Positions 25,969 through 35,162 of a stretch of DNA of 57,289 bases are shown in pieces. The stretch comes from Devosia sp. (lineage in GTDB: Bacteria > Pseudomonadota > Alphaproteobacteria > Rhizobiales > Devosiaceae). The notes beneath the pieces were generated by a model that saw nothing but the letters and a program-made list of their open reading frames with translations, had not been told where the DNA came from and did not search any database. The DNA lies in assembly GCF_030689745.1 (NCBI RefSeq), contig NZ_JAUYGL010000228.1:1-57289 (forward strand), in the 5' to 3' direction. Numbering within the stretch: the first letter of the stretch is position 1; every line of letters begins with the position of its first letter. The translations under genes and the position numbers were made by a program.

Positions 25969-27054
25969 GTGGCACAGGTTCGTCTGGACAAAGTCAGCAA
26001 GAGCTATGGCAAGCTGGAGACGGTGCATGGCATCGATCTCGAAATCGCCCATAACGAGTTCGTCGTGCTGGTGGGGCCCTCGGGCTGCGGCAAATCCACC
26101 ACGCTGCGGATGATTGCAGGGCTCGAGGAAATCACCAGCGGCAAGATTTCGATCGGCGACCGCGTGGTCAATGATCTGCCGCCCCGGGCGCGCAATATCT
26201 CCATGGTGTTCCAGAGCTATGCGCTCTACCCGCACATGACGGTACGCGACAATCTCGGCTTCGGACTCAAGATCGCCAATATGGCCGAAGCGGAAATCAC
26301 CAAGCGGGTCGATGAGGCCGCCGAAATCCTGGGACTTGGGCCGTATATGGACCGGCTGCCGGCGAACCTGTCGGGCGGGCAACGCCAGCGCGTTGCGATG
26401 GGCCGCGCCATTGTGCGCAATCCCGACGTGTTCCTGTTTGACGAGCCGTTGTCCAATCTGGACGCCAAGCTGCGCGGCCAGATGCGGGTGGAAATCAAGA
26501 AGCTGCACCAGCGGGTCAAGACCACGGTGATCTATGTCACCCACGACCAGGTCGAGGCGATGACGCTGGCCGACCGCATCGTGATCATGCGCGATGGCCA
26601 TATCGAGCAGATCGGTACGCCCTCGGAAGTGTTCGAGCATCCGGTCAATATCTTCGTCGCCGGCTTCATCGGCAGCCCGCCGATGAATTTGCTCGACGCG
26701 GTGGTGAGCAATGGCAAGGCGCGGCTGAGCGACGGCATTGAGGTGCCGCTGCCCGCCGGGATGGCGGTGCAGGAGAACCAGGAGATCGTGCTGGGGTTCC
26801 GGCCGGAGAGCCTGGCCCCCAAGGGCCATGCCCTGCATGGCGATGGCGCGGCGCTGACGCTGGAGCGCACCGTCGTCATCGCCGAGCCGCTGGGCACCGA
26901 GACCATTCTGTTTGTGGAAATGGGCGGCATGGATGTGCAGGCCAAAATGCTCAATCCACGCGTTGTGGCCCCCGGCGAAACGCTGGAATTCACTCTCGAT
27001 CTGAGCCGGCTGCATGTCTTTGACAAGGCATCGGGCAAGCGCGTGACGGTGTAG
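25969..27054 (+). CDS. ABC sugar importer ATPase, MalK/UgpC type
   Basis: A 361-residue ATPase. Walker [10 protein letters not shown] is near residue 37, the signature [14 protein letters not shown] near 134, and Walker [16 protein letters not shown] near 154. A C-terminal TOBE/OB regulatory part begins near 235 ([12 protein letters not shown]). The GTG at 25969 is chosen because AAGGA lies upstream and the family begins (V)[13 protein letters not shown]; an earlier in-frame start would overlap the permease. It completes the importer, and the catabolic genes follow within two bases. Confidence 0.93.
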   Translation: MAQVRLDKVSKSYGKLETVHGIDLEIAHNEFVVLVGPSGCGKSTTLRMIAGLEEITSGKISIGDRVVNDLPPRARNISMVFQSYALYPHMTVRDNLGFGLKIANMAEAEITKRVDEAAEILGLGPYMDRLPANLSGGQRQRVAMGRAIVRNPDVFLFDEPLSNLDAKLRGQMRVEIKKLHQRVKTTVIYVTHDQVEAMTLADRIVIMRDGHIEQIGTPSEVFEHPVNIFVAGFIGSPPMNLLDAVVSNGKARLSDGIEVPLPAGMAVQENQEIVLGFRPESLAPKGHALHGDGAALTLERTVVIAEPLGTETILFVEMGGMDVQAKMLNPRVVAPGETLEFTLDLSRLHVFDKASGKRVTV

Positions 27055-27056
27055 GC

Positions 27057-28163
27057 ATGGCCAAGATCGTTCGTATCGACCTGCTGATGGTCGACCTGGT
27101 ACCCAAGGTCAAACGGGTCGACGCGATCCAGAGCTTTGTCTCCCAGGAAACCCCGTTTGTGCGCATCACCGATGCCGATGGCGTGGTTGGCACCGGCTAT
27201 AGCTATACAATCGGCACGGGCGGGCCTTCGGTGATGGCCCTGCTGGAACGCACGCTGGGACCGGCGATCATCGGCCGGGACGCCTATGACATCGAGGCGA
27301 TCTGGCGCGACCTGCTGTTTCTGACCCATGCCACGACGGTGGGCGCGCTGACGGCCATCGCCATGGCGGCGATCGACACGGCGCTGTGGGATTTGAAGTG
27401 CCGCAAGCTGGGCCTGCCGCTGCACAAGCTCGCCGGCGGGGCGCAGCGCGAGATCGCGCTCTACACCACCGAGGGCGGCTGGCTGCACATCGAGCAGGCG
27501 GCGCTGGTGGAGGACGCCCTGCGGGCCAAGGAAGCCGGGTTTGGCGGCTGCAAGCTCAAGGTCGGGCGACCGATCCATGAGGACGTGGCGCGCATTGCTG
27601 CGGTCCGCGACGCCGTGGGGCCGGGCTTTGAGATTTTCACCGACGCCAACCAGGCCTTTGCGGTGGACGAAGCGATCCGCCGGGCCCGCGCCTATGAGCC
27701 GCTCGATATTGGCTGGCTGGAAGAGCCCCTGCCCGCCGACGACATTTCGGGCCATGTGCGGCTGAGCGAGCATACCAGCCTGCCCATCGCGGTGGGCGAA
27801 AGCCTCTATTCGATCAGCCATTTCCGCGAATATCTGCAGCGCCATGCCGCCAGCGTGATTCAGGTCGATGTCGGCCGGATTGGTGGCATTACCCCCTGGC
27901 TGAAGGTGGCGCATATGGCCGAGGCGTTCAATGTCGCGGTCTGCCCGCACTTCCTGATGGAGCTGCATGTATCGCTGTGCGCGGCGGTGCCGAATGCCCG
28001 CTGGGTGGAGTACATTCCCCAGCTGGACGCCCTGACCACCCAGGGCATGAGCATCCAGAACGGCAAGGCCCGACCATCGGATGCGCCAGGGCTGGGTATT
28101 GAATGGGATTTTGACGCCATCAACCGCCTGGCGGTCGAGGGCAGTCGCACAACACTACAGTAG
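27057..28163 (+). CDS. enolase-superfamily sugar-acid dehydratase/racemase
   Basis: A 368-residue mandelate-racemase/muconate-lactonizing family protein. The barrel has the KxK acid-base motif (CKLKVGRP near 164), metal ligands in FTDANQAF, LEEPLPADD and VGESLYS, and an MR-type Asp/His pair in IQVDVGRIGG and CPHFLMELH. This matches the mandelate racemase subgroup, which includes several acid-sugar dehydratases, so a dehydratase is likely. It follows the ATPase by two bases. With fuconate dehydratase in the same operon, it may handle a second sugar acid or a stereoisomer. Confidence 0.83.
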   Translation: MAKIVRIDLLMVDLVPKVKRVDAIQSFVSQETPFVRITDADGVVGTGYSYTIGTGGPSVMALLERTLGPAIIGRDAYDIEAIWRDLLFLTHATTVGALTAIAMAAIDTALWDLKCRKLGLPLHKLAGGAQREIALYTTEGGWLHIEQAALVEDALRAKEAGFGGCKLKVGRPIHEDVARIAAVRDAVGPGFEIFTDANQAFAVDEAIRRARAYEPLDIGWLEEPLPADDISGHVRLSEHTSLPIAVGESLYSISHFREYLQRHAASVIQVDVGRIGGITPWLKVAHMAEAFNVAVCPHFLMELHVSLCAAVPNARWVEYIPQLDALTTQGMSIQNGKARPSDAPGLGIEWDFDAINRLAVEGSRTTLQ

Positions 28164-28173
28164 GAAACCAGGC

Positions 28174-28905
28174 ATGGCCGATCTCACCGGGAAAATCGTT
28201 CTCATCACCGCTGCGGCGCAGGGCATTGGCCGGGCCTCGGTGGAGGCTTTCGTCAAGGCGGGCGCCAAGGTGATTGCCACCGATATCAATGCCGGCAAGC
28301 TGGCCGAACTCGAGGGCATGGCCGGCGTTACCACGCGGGTGCTCGACGTGCTGTCGGCCGAGGCGGTCAAGCAGGCGGTCGCCGAGATCGGCCAGATCGA
28401 CGTGCTGTTCAACTGCGCCGGCGTGGTGCACTCGGGCAGCGTGCTGGAAATGCGCGATAGCGACCTCGACTTTGCGTTCGATCTCAACGTCAAAGCGCAG
28501 ATCCGCACCATCCAGGCCGTGCTGCCACAAATGCTGGCGCGCCAGGACGGCGCCATCATCAACATGGCCACGGTCGCTTCTTCGGTGAAGGGCGTGCCCA
28601 ACCGGGCCGCCTATACCATCTCCAAGGCTGCCGTGGTCGGACTGACCAAGTCGATTGCCGCCGATTTCACCACCCAGGGCATCAGGGTCAACGCCATCTG
28701 TCCGGGCACGGTGGATTCGCCCTCGCTGCATGAGCGCTGGCACGCCACAGGCGATTTTGAGGCGGCCAAAAAGGCGTTCATCGCCCGCCAGCCAATCGGC
28801 CGTATCGCCCGGCCCGAGGAAGTGGCCGACCTGGCCGTCTATCTGGCCGGGGCCACCTATACCACCGGCCAGGTTCACATCATCGATGGCGGCTGGACCG
28901 CCTGA
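28174..28905 (+). CDS. SDR, probable 2-keto-3-deoxy-L-fuconate dehydrogenase
   Basis: A 243-residue classical SDR. Motifs: TAAAQGIGRA (near 12), the NAD-selecting aspartate in VIATDINAG (near 34), FNCAGVV, and YTISK (near 147). It resembles the DHRS6/LKDF subgroup that oxidises 2-keto-3-deoxy-L-fuconate. The direct neighbour encoding L-fuconate dehydratase supports this, though a sugar dehydrogenase role is possible. The ATG at 28174 follows GGAAACCAGGC. Confidence 0.8.
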   Translation: MADLTGKIVLITAAAQGIGRASVEAFVKAGAKVIATDINAGKLAELEGMAGVTTRVLDVLSAEAVKQAVAEIGQIDVLFNCAGVVHSGSVLEMRDSDLDFAFDLNVKAQIRTIQAVLPQMLARQDGAIINMATVASSVKGVPNRAAYTISKAAVVGLTKSIAADFTTQGIRVNAICPGTVDSPSLHERWHATGDFEAAKKAFIARQPIGRIARPEEVADLAVYLAGATYTTGQVHIIDGGWTA

Positions 28906-28937
28906 TCCCACCAGTACACTCTGGTACCGAGTATGCC

Positions 28938-30212
28938 ATGACCAAGATTACCAGCCTGACCACCCACGATCTGCGCTTTGCCACCTCGGCTGCGCTGGAC
29001 GGTTCGGACGCGATGAATCCGGACCCCGACTATTCAGCCGCCTATGTCATTGTGGGCACCGATGGCGCCCATGAGGGCCATGGGCTGACCTTCACCATCG
29101 GACGCGGCAATGAAGTGGTGGTTGCGGCCATCGCCGCCCTGACCGAGCGCGTCGTGGGCCTCGATCTGGCATGGATCGTGGAGAATCCCGGCCGTTTCTG
29201 GCGGCACATTACCGGCGACAGCCAGCTGCGCTGGATCGGCCCGGACAAGGGGGCGATGCATCTGGCGACCGGGGCGGTGGTCAATGCGGTGTGGGACCTG
29301 ATGGCAAAGGCGGCGGGCAAGCCGGTCTGGCAATTGGTGGCCGATATGAGCCCCGAACAGCTCGTCTCGATCATCGATTTCCGTTATCTCACCGATGCCA
29401 TCACGCCCGCAGAGGCGCTGGCCATTTTCCAGCAGGCCGCGGTGGGCAAGGCCGAGCGGGTGGCGACCCTCAAGGCGGAAGGCTATCAGTGCTACACCAC
29501 CTCGGCAGGCTGGCTGGGCTATTCGACCGACAAGCTGACCCGGCTGGCGAGCGAGGCGGTCGCAGCCGGCTTCCAGCACATCAAGATGAAGGTTGGCCGC
29601 GATCTGGATGACGATATCCGGCGGCTCGAGATCGTGCGGTCGATCATGGGACCGGACCGCCATCTGCTGATCGACGCCAACCAGGTGTGGGAGGTCGATG
29701 AGGCGATCGACTGGGTCAGGCAATTGAGCCGCTTCAACCCCTATTTCATCGAGGAGCCGACCAGTCCGGACGATGTTTCGGGCCACCGGGCGATCCGCAC
29801 GGCCATTGCGCCGGTCAAGGTGGCGACCGGCGAAATGTGCCAGAACCGCATCATGTTCAAGCAGTTCATTAAGGACGGCGCCATCGACATCGTGCAGATC
29901 GATGCCTGCCGGATTGGCGGACTGAACGAAGTGCTCTCGGTGCTGGTGATGGCGGCGAAATACGGCTTGCCGGTATGGCCGCATGCCGGCGGCGTGGGGC
30001 TGTGCGAATATGTCCAGCACCTCAGCATGATCGACTATCTGGTGGTCTCGGGCAGCAAGGAAGGTCGCGTGATCGAATATGTCGATCATCTGCACGAGCA
30101 CTTCATCGATCCCTGCGAGATCCGCAACGCCGCCTATATGCCGCCGACCCAGCCGGGTTTTTCGATCCAGATGAAGGCGGCTTCGATTGCCGACAACGCC
30201 TTCAAAAGCTGA
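28938..30212 (+). CDS. fucD: L-fuconate dehydratase
   Basis: Dehydrates L-fuconate to 2-keto-3-deoxy-L-fuconate. It is a 424-residue enolase-superfamily protein, and its length and hallmark segment TTSAGWLGYSTDKLTRL (near 190) are characteristic of FucD/ENOSF1. The KxK motif HIKMKVG (near 217), ligands LIDANQVW, IEEPTSPDD and ATGEMC, and WPHAGGVGLCEY are present. It is the last gene of the importer operon; a hairpin follows its stop. No kinase/aldolase (fucK/fucA-like) genes are in the window, fitting a non-phosphorylative route. Confidence 0.92.
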   Translation: MTKITSLTTHDLRFATSAALDGSDAMNPDPDYSAAYVIVGTDGAHEGHGLTFTIGRGNEVVVAAIAALTERVVGLDLAWIVENPGRFWRHITGDSQLRWIGPDKGAMHLATGAVVNAVWDLMAKAAGKPVWQLVADMSPEQLVSIIDFRYLTDAITPAEALAIFQQAAVGKAERVATLKAEGYQCYTTSAGWLGYSTDKLTRLASEAVAAGFQHIKMKVGRDLDDDIRRLEIVRSIMGPDRHLLIDANQVWEVDEAIDWVRQLSRFNPYFIEEPTSPDDVSGHRAIRTAIAPVKVATGEMCQNRIMFKQFIKDGAIDIVQIDACRIGGLNEVLSVLVMAAKYGLPVWPHAGGVGLCEYVQHLSMIDYLVVSGSKEGRVIEYVDHLHEHFIDPCEIRNAAYMPPTQPGFSIQMKAASIADNAFKS

Positions 30213-30234
30213 TTGCCGCCGGGCTGCCCAGAGC

Positions 30235-30258
30235 CAGCGTTACGCGATGGTAACGCTG
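30235..30258 (+). terminator. hairpin after fucD
   Basis: A perfect nine-base-pair stem, CAGCGTTAC/GTAACGCTG, with a six-base loop, 23 bases after the fucD stop. There is no clear T-run, but its position suits the end of the importer operon. Confidence 0.5.
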
Positions 30259-30406
30259 CGCATCCGACTGGGAGTCCTGCCATGGGCCTTGCGGCAATGC
30301 TCGCAGAACCGGGTCCGGCTGACGACGCCGGTCCTGGTGTGGGCCCGAGGCGCAAGTGTCGGGGCCGTTTGAGATTTGGCGGGAGGCGGATACCGCCCTA
30401 GCACGG

Positions 30407-30432
30407 GTCATTCCGGCGAAGGCCGGAGTGAC
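30407..30432. repeat. dispersed GTCATTCCGGC palindrome
   Basis: GTCATTCCGGC, loop GAAG, GCCGGAGTGAC form an 11-base-pair stem with one G-U pair. This sequence type is a familiar intergenic repeat in many alphaproteobacterial genomes. Confidence 0.6.
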
Positions 30433-30528
30433 ATGGTGGTTTTTGCGCGTCTTTGTCTGGCTTTCCTGAACCTGAGCGCAGCGGCTTGCGGGGGGGCGCC
30501 ACCGGCAGGATAGCGGCCCGGAATGTCT

Positions 30529-31605
30529 TCAGTGCACCGGATGGAAATGGCGGGCCACTTCCCTGAACAGGTTCAGGTCCTGCAGTGAATCGGCCAGCGT
30601 GGTGCGGTTGGGCCGGCCTGTGGTGACGCTGTCGTGGAAGGCGTCGAGCTCGATGCGGAAGGGATCTTCGTAGACCGGGCCGATGATTTCGGTGCCCGTA
30701 TCGGTATCGCTCGAGGATGTAATCTCCAGACGCGTCGGCAGGTTGCGGATATAGGGCGTGTCGTAGTTCAGCTTGAAATGCTGGCGCTGGGTCAGCACTT
30801 CAATGCCGGCGTCAAAGCGGGAGACGTCGTCGATCACCGCCTCGTAGAGCGCGGTGAAGTGCCCGTAGTCAAACAGCGCGACCACGGTCTCACCATTGTG
30901 CTGCACCGCGTAGCGAACACCTTTGGGTGCGCCCAGCAGGTCGCGCATCGCCGAAAAGCTGTGCGAGGACAGACCGGTCAGCACCTGATAGGCGCGCAAG
31001 GCATCGGGCGGGCAATCCTCACCCATGACAGCGCGCAGCATGGCCTGGGTGCGGCTGCGGCCAGCGGCGATGAGTTCGGGCGGAACGTCGCTGGGGCGAA
31101 AGATGTTGCGGGTCTGGGCGACAAAGAAGGGCGCCTCGCGGATGATGTCGCGGATGCGGACATGGCGGATCTCGTCAAGCGGCGGCAGGCGCTGCTTGAG
31201 TTCGAGGAAAGGCCGCGAGAAACGCCGCATATAGCCCACGAACACCACCTGGCCGGGGCGCTGGGGCAGCTCGAGGATGGGGCGCAACTGGTCGGCGCCG
31301 AGGCAGGCCGGCTTTTCGATGAAGACATGCTTGCCCGAGGCGATCGCCTGCTCCAGCAATTCGGCATGCAGGTGATCGGGCGTCAGGATGAACACGGCGT
31401 CCAGCGCCGGATCAGCGATCAATGCCGCAGCATCGGCGTGGCGCGTCGGCACGCCATAGCGGGTGGCGACGTAATCAACCAGGCTCGGCGACACATCGGT
31501 GACGGCGGCAATGGCAAAACGGCTATCGTCGGCCAGCAGCGGCAGGTGCATGAGCTGACCGACTTCGCCGAGGCCGATCAGGCCGGTCTTGATGGGATGG
31601 GTCAT
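30529..31605 (-). CDS. Gfo/Idh/MocA-family oxidoreductase
   Basis: A 358-residue NAD(P)-dependent sugar or inositol oxidoreductase. Motifs: TGLIGLGEVGQLMHLPLLA (near 7), the nucleotide-site DVSPSLVDYV, FILTPDHLHAELLEQAI (near 71), and the canonical EKPACL (near 96). The ATG at 31605 overlaps the stop of the IolE-like gene (ATGA), which excludes the longer reading frame. It is the last gene of the second ABC operon. Together with the isomerase-like neighbour it could oxidise a sugar at C3 before cleavage or epimerisation; this is inference. Confidence 0.87.
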   Translation of the reverse strand: MTHPIKTGLIGLGEVGQLMHLPLLADDSRFAIAAVTDVSPSLVDYVATRYGVPTRHADAAALIADPALDAVFILTPDHLHAELLEQAIASGKHVFIEKPACLGADQLRPILELPQRPGQVVFVGYMRRFSRPFLELKQRLPPLDEIRHVRIRDIIREAPFFVAQTRNIFRPSDVPPELIAAGRSRTQAMLRAVMGEDCPPDALRAYQVLTGLSSHSFSAMRDLLGAPKGVRYAVQHNGETVVALFDYGHFTALYEAVIDDVSRFDAGIEVLTQRQHFKLNYDTPYIRNLPTRLEITSSSDTDTGTEIIGPVYEDPFRIELDAFHDSVTTGRPNRTTLADSLQDLNLFREVARHFHPVH

Positions 31606-32456
31606 GGGGCGATGGCATTCATGTAAGCGAGGTTGCGGGCGGCCAGTTGCAGCGGCGTTTCGGCCGCATCGGCGGCAATGTCCTGCTCGACAACGATGGG
31701 GCCGGTAAAGCCGCGCTCGGCCAGCAGGCGCATGACGGCCTGGATATCGACCACCCCGTCGGGCAGCGGGCACATGACGCCGGCGCCATAGGAATCGGCA
31801 ACCGAGAGCTGCCCGTCGAGCACGCGCTGGCGCACAGCACCATCGACGTTTTTCAGGTGCATATAGGCAATGCGGGGATAGACGCGCGCCATATAGGCCA
31901 GCGGGTCCTGATCCCAGAAGGCGTGGTGGCCGGTATCAAAGCACAGGTCGATGTCGGTTTGCTGCAGCAGCCGATCGATCTGGCTTTCGCGCTCCACGGC
32001 AGTGCCGATATGGGGATGAAAGCTGAGCTTGAGGCCAAACCCGCCTTCGACCAAATGCTGCGCATCGCGCACCACCTGAGTCAGACCATTCCAGCCTGCG
32101 GCGTCCAGCACTCCTTCCTGGCCCTTGGGGTACCAATTGCTCTCATCCATGAGAACAAGGTGCTCGGCGCCAAGCGACACCAGCAGCGGCGCCAGATCGC
32201 GCAGGGTCTGCATCAAGTGGGGCCCCGAAGCGCTGTCGCCGAAGGTATGGACATGGGTCGCGCCGACCATGGTCAGGTTACGCCGGGCCAGTTCGGCCTT
32301 GAGCAGAGCCGGGTCCCTAGGCAGGAAGCCGAACGGCCCCAGTTCGGTGCCGCGATAGCCGGCAGCGGCAACCTCATCGAGATATTGTTGCCAGCTATAG
32401 GCATTGCCGGTGGGATAGGTGATGCCCCAGGAGCAGGGTGCGTTGGCGATCAGCAT
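31602..32456 (-). CDS. IolE-like TIM-barrel isomerase/dehydratase
   Basis: A 284-residue xylose-isomerase-like TIM barrel. The NAPCSWG opening is the mark of the inosose dehydratase (IolE) lineage. ELGPFGFLPRD (near 38), LSFHPHIGT (near 145), LCFDTGHHAFW (near 171), MHLKNVDG (near 197) and VVEQDIAADA (near 259) carry the likely metal ligands. No other inositol genes (iolB, iolC, iolD, iolG-B set) are nearby, so a related keto-sugar substrate is equally possible. It is 14 bases after the CehA/McbA-like gene. Confidence 0.82.
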   Translation of the reverse strand: MLIANAPCSWGITYPTGNAYSWQQYLDEVAAAGYRGTELGPFGFLPRDPALLKAELARRNLTMVGATHVHTFGDSASGPHLMQTLRDLAPLLVSLGAEHLVLMDESNWYPKGQEGVLDAAGWNGLTQVVRDAQHLVEGGFGLKLSFHPHIGTAVERESQIDRLLQQTDIDLCFDTGHHAFWDQDPLAYMARVYPRIAYMHLKNVDGAVRQRVLDGQLSVADSYGAGVMCPLPDGVVDIQAVMRLLAERGFTGPIVVEQDIAADAAETPLQLAARNLAYMNAIAP

Positions 32457-32470
32457 GTGTGGTTCTCGAT

Positions 32471-33871
32471 TCAGTCCAGATAGATCGGATTGCTCAGCGC
32501 CCGTCGGATGGGCTGGCTGCTGAGGTCGGCGCCCTTGAGTTGCCAGGGCAGTTCGCGGCCCTCGAGCGCGGCGGTGAAGTCGGCAACGAGCCGGTCGCGG
32601 CTGGCTGCGGCGACAATTTCGGCGCGCAGGAATTTCTGCGGGGAAGCCAGCGCGATACTGGCCTGCCAGTCATCCCTGTCGATGGCGAGATCGGCAATGG
32701 GGCCGCTGGCATCAATGAGCACCAGCCGGTCACCTGCCGCGCCGCGCGCCAGGGCGGTGATTGCGGCAGGGTTCGAGACTGTGCCCCCCATCACCACGTC
32801 GCCGACCGCAAGCTCGAGATGCGGGCCGGACGGGCTTTCGGTGACATAGCCCTGCCCTGCCCGCATTGCCGCGAGAATGGCGTCTTCGCTGAGTTCGTCC
32901 AGCCACAGGACAGTGGTGGGCCGAGCCAGCACCAGTGGTCCTTCCGGCATGAGGCGGTCGGGCTGGTGAAAATCCGAGCCGCCAATGGCCGACAGGCGGA
33001 TGCCCGAGGCCAGCCGCTGCTGATAGCGCTCAAGCGCGATCCAGTTCCAGGCCAGCCAGGTGGATTGCCAGACCTCCTGGCAATCGGCAGCGGGAAACTC
33101 GTAGTCCCAGGGAATGGTCGGCTTGTCGTGGTTGATCGAGAGCAGCCCGCCCTGATCATGCACCAGCGTGGCCAGGGTATGGGCGTCCGCGGGCCGGGTC
33201 ATGCGGAAGTCGATCCAGGCGTCCACGCCATAGACATTGGCGTGGCCTTCGGCCGTAGTCACTTCCATGGCGCGCACGAAGACCAGTTTGGGCGAGGATT
33301 GCGGGTGGAAATAGCGCCTTTGGGTCGTGGTATTGTGGTCGGCGATGGCGAGAAAATCGAGTCCGGCCTGGCGCGCGGCTGCATGCAGCAATTCGGGCGA
33401 GCCCTTCGCATCGGAATGGAAGGTGTGGCAGTGCAGATCGCCCCGGTACCAGCCGGCCTCTCGGCGCACCGGAAAAGTGCGGGCGGGCTGCGGCAGGATG
33501 GGGCGGGCAGCGCTGTCGAGCGCGATGGTCACGGTGACCTCGGCGCCCGCTTCTGGCAGCTTGTAGAGCCCCAGAATGACATTCCAGCGGCCCGCCGGGA
33601 TGTCGCCATGGACATAGCCGGGCGTTGCGTCGTCGGTGGCGATGAAAAAGTGGTCGCGGGCGCCGCCGCTCCAGCCCCGAAAGCCCTGGGCGCTGGGATA
33701 GCCAGTGTCGCGCGGGTCGAATGCGCCCAGATCAATGACGCAGTCGTCGGCCTTGGCATAGGCCAGGGTGACATCGATCCGCGTCGTGCCGGCGGGGACC
33801 TCGAAAGGTATATAGAAATAGGGATTGGCGGCCTGGTCGGCGCGGGTGATGCGGGCGGTGATGGTGGTCAT
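32471..33871 (-). CDS. CehA/McbA-family PHP-type metallohydrolase
   Basis: A 466-residue protein. An N-terminal beta-rich domain (about 1-140) is followed by a PHP-type metal-dependent domain. The metal motifs are GDLHCHTFHSDAKGS (near 144), LAIADHNTTT (near 173), SINHDKPTIPWDYEFP (near 246) and IGGSDFHQPDRL (near 293). The family includes carbaryl and other ester hydrolases and predicted phosphoesterases. No signal peptide is seen. It sits between the transporter ATPase and the IolE-like gene, so it probably acts on an intermediate of the imported compound. Confidence 0.85.
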   Translation of the reverse strand: MTTITARITRADQAANPYFYIPFEVPAGTTRIDVTLAYAKADDCVIDLGAFDPRDTGYPSAQGFRGWSGGARDHFFIATDDATPGYVHGDIPAGRWNVILGLYKLPEAGAEVTVTIALDSAARPILPQPARTFPVRREAGWYRGDLHCHTFHSDAKGSPELLHAAARQAGLDFLAIADHNTTTQRRYFHPQSSPKLVFVRAMEVTTAEGHANVYGVDAWIDFRMTRPADAHTLATLVHDQGGLLSINHDKPTIPWDYEFPAADCQEVWQSTWLAWNWIALERYQQRLASGIRLSAIGGSDFHQPDRLMPEGPLVLARPTTVLWLDELSEDAILAAMRAGQGYVTESPSGPHLELAVGDVVMGGTVSNPAAITALARGAAGDRLVLIDASGPIADLAIDRDDWQASIALASPQKFLRAEIVAAASRDRLVADFTAALEGRELPWQLKGADLSSQPIRRALSNPIYLD

Positions 33872-33912
33872 GTCAGCAATGTCTCACAGGTGCCTGGCCC
33901 AGACGCTGAACG

Positions 33913-34015
33913 CCACCTCCCCCTTGACGGGGGAGGCTGGGAGGGGGTGTTGGGAGCCCCGATATCCGGGCCAAACGCCCCCCACCCTTGATCCCTTCCC
34001 GCAAGGGGGAGGGTG
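33913..34015. repeat. GC-rich composite palindromic element
   Basis: The stem CCTCCCCC/GGGGGAGG (33916-33936) lies at one end and CCCTT/AAGGG (about 33993-34007) at the other, with GGGGGTGTTGGG facing CCCCCCACCC between them. It separates the ATPase gene from the metallohydrolase gene within one operon. Confidence 0.6.
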
Positions 34016-34053
34016 TCGACTGAGGCAGTCGCGGTCGAGCAATGTTCAGACTG

Positions 34054-35157
34054 CTATTCCCCATCGGCGGGAATGCGGTTTCCCACGCCGTCGAACAGGT
34101 GCACATGCTCGCGCGAGAAGCCCAGCGTCACTGCGTCATTCAGCGCGATGTGGTCATCGGTAAAAATGCGTGCCGTGACGCGCGAGCCGTCCGGCCGCTC
34201 AATGGTGACCAGGCTTTCGGGCCCCATATTCTCATTGGCAAAGAGCTGGCCGGAAATGGTGTTGGGTGCGCCCGGCTCGGCAATGGCCAGATGTTCGGGG
34301 CGAACGCCCAGCGTCAGGGTCTTGCCGCCGCCAAGCGCCGCGCTGATGGCCGATGACATGGTCAGGCCATCCAGCGTTATGCCAATGGCGGAGAGCTGCA
34401 ACTGGCCATCGCCGTGCACCGCATCCACCGGCACCAGGTTCATCGGCGGATTGCCGACGAAATTGGCGACGAAGGTGGTGGCGGGGCGACGATAGATCTC
34501 GATGGGCGAGGCATATTGCACGATCTGGCCCTGGTCCATCACCGCGATGCGGGTGGCCAGCGCCATGGCCTCGGCCTGGTCATGGGTGACGTAGACGGCT
34601 GTCATGCCCATGTCGCGCTGCAAATGGTTGAGGAAGCCGCGCGCCTCAAGGCGCAGCTTGGCGTCAAGATTGGAGAGCGGCTCGTCAAACAGATAGACTT
34701 GGCTCGGATAGACCAGCGCGCGGGCCAGCGAGGTGCGCTGCTGCTGGCCGCCCGAGATCTGGCTCGGCAGCCGGTCGAGCAGATGGCCGATCTTGAGTAC
34801 ATCGGCCACTTCCCTGGCACGGCCGTGCCGTTCGGTCACCGACTTGCCGCGCACCTTGAGCGGATAGGCGATATTGTCGGCCAGGTTCATGTGCGGATAG
34901 AGCGCATAATCCTGAAACACCATCGAGATCTGACGGTCCTTGGGGTGGTAGTGGGTGACGTCATCACCCCCTATCAGCACCTGACCAGCCGTCGGCGTCT
35001 CCAGCCCGGCGATCATGCGCAGACTGGTGGTCTTGCCACAGCCCGATGGGCCCAGCAGGCAGACGAACTCGCCGTCGCCAATGGAAAAACTCACATCCGA
35101 CACGGCATTGAAGCTGCCGAAGGTCTTGGTGACGTTGCGGAATTCTACTGATGCCAT
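34054..35157 (-). CDS. ABC sugar importer ATPase, MalK/UgpC type
   Basis: A 367-residue ATPase of the second importer. Walker A GPSGCGKTT (near 36), signature ISGGQQQRTSLARAL (near 134), Walker [16 protein letters not shown] (near 155), H-loop VTHDQAEAM, and a TOBE part from about 237 (FVGNPPMNLVP). The ATG at 35157 begins MASVEFRNVTKTFG, as expected. It lies five bases after the permease stop. Confidence 0.93.
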   Translation of the reverse strand: MASVEFRNVTKTFGSFNAVSDVSFSIGDGEFVCLLGPSGCGKTTSLRMIAGLETPTAGQVLIGGDDVTHYHPKDRQISMVFQDYALYPHMNLADNIAYPLKVRGKSVTERHGRAREVADVLKIGHLLDRLPSQISGGQQQRTSLARALVYPSQVYLFDEPLSNLDAKLRLEARGFLNHLQRDMGMTAVYVTHDQAEAMALATRIAVMDQGQIVQYASPIEIYRRPATTFVANFVGNPPMNLVPVDAVHGDGQLQLSAIGITLDGLTMSSAISAALGGGKTLTLGVRPEHLAIAEPGAPNTISGQLFANENMGPESLVTIERPDGSRVTARIFTDDHIALNDAVTLGFSREHVHLFDGVGNRIPADGE

Positions 35158-35162
35158 GAGGT

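Larger units (their letters stand above)
30213..30528. other. 316-base gap with palindromes, no gene
   Basis: The stretch between two tail-to-tail operons contains the terminator-like hairpin and a dispersed palindrome, listed separately. Short open frames in it have no ribosome-binding site or recognisable domain. Nothing else is seen. Confidence 0.6.

Noticed and set aside
26532-27968. A 478-codon minus-strand open frame over the ABC ATPase and enolase-superfamily genes
   Set aside because: Its sequence is antisense to two genes with intact catalytic motifs and has no start signal or domain of its own.
30407-30432. GTCATTCCGGC hairpin considered as a new regulatory element
   Set aside because: It matches a common dispersed alphaproteobacterial intergenic repeat and shows no link to a specific gene.
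30213-30528. Short open frames between fucD and the Gfo/Idh gene, considered as a gene remnant
   Set aside because: They have no ribosome-binding site and no family pattern in any frame. The region is better explained by palindromic repeats.
31602-32456. Annotation as a true inosose dehydratase (iolE) in an inositol operon
   Set aside because: The NAPCSWG start fits the lineage, but none of the other iol genes is present, so only an IolE-like call is supported.
18351-34015. GC-rich repeated palindromes considered as a CRISPR array
   Set aside because: Copies are far apart, imperfect, internally palindromic, and lack regular spacers or cas genes.
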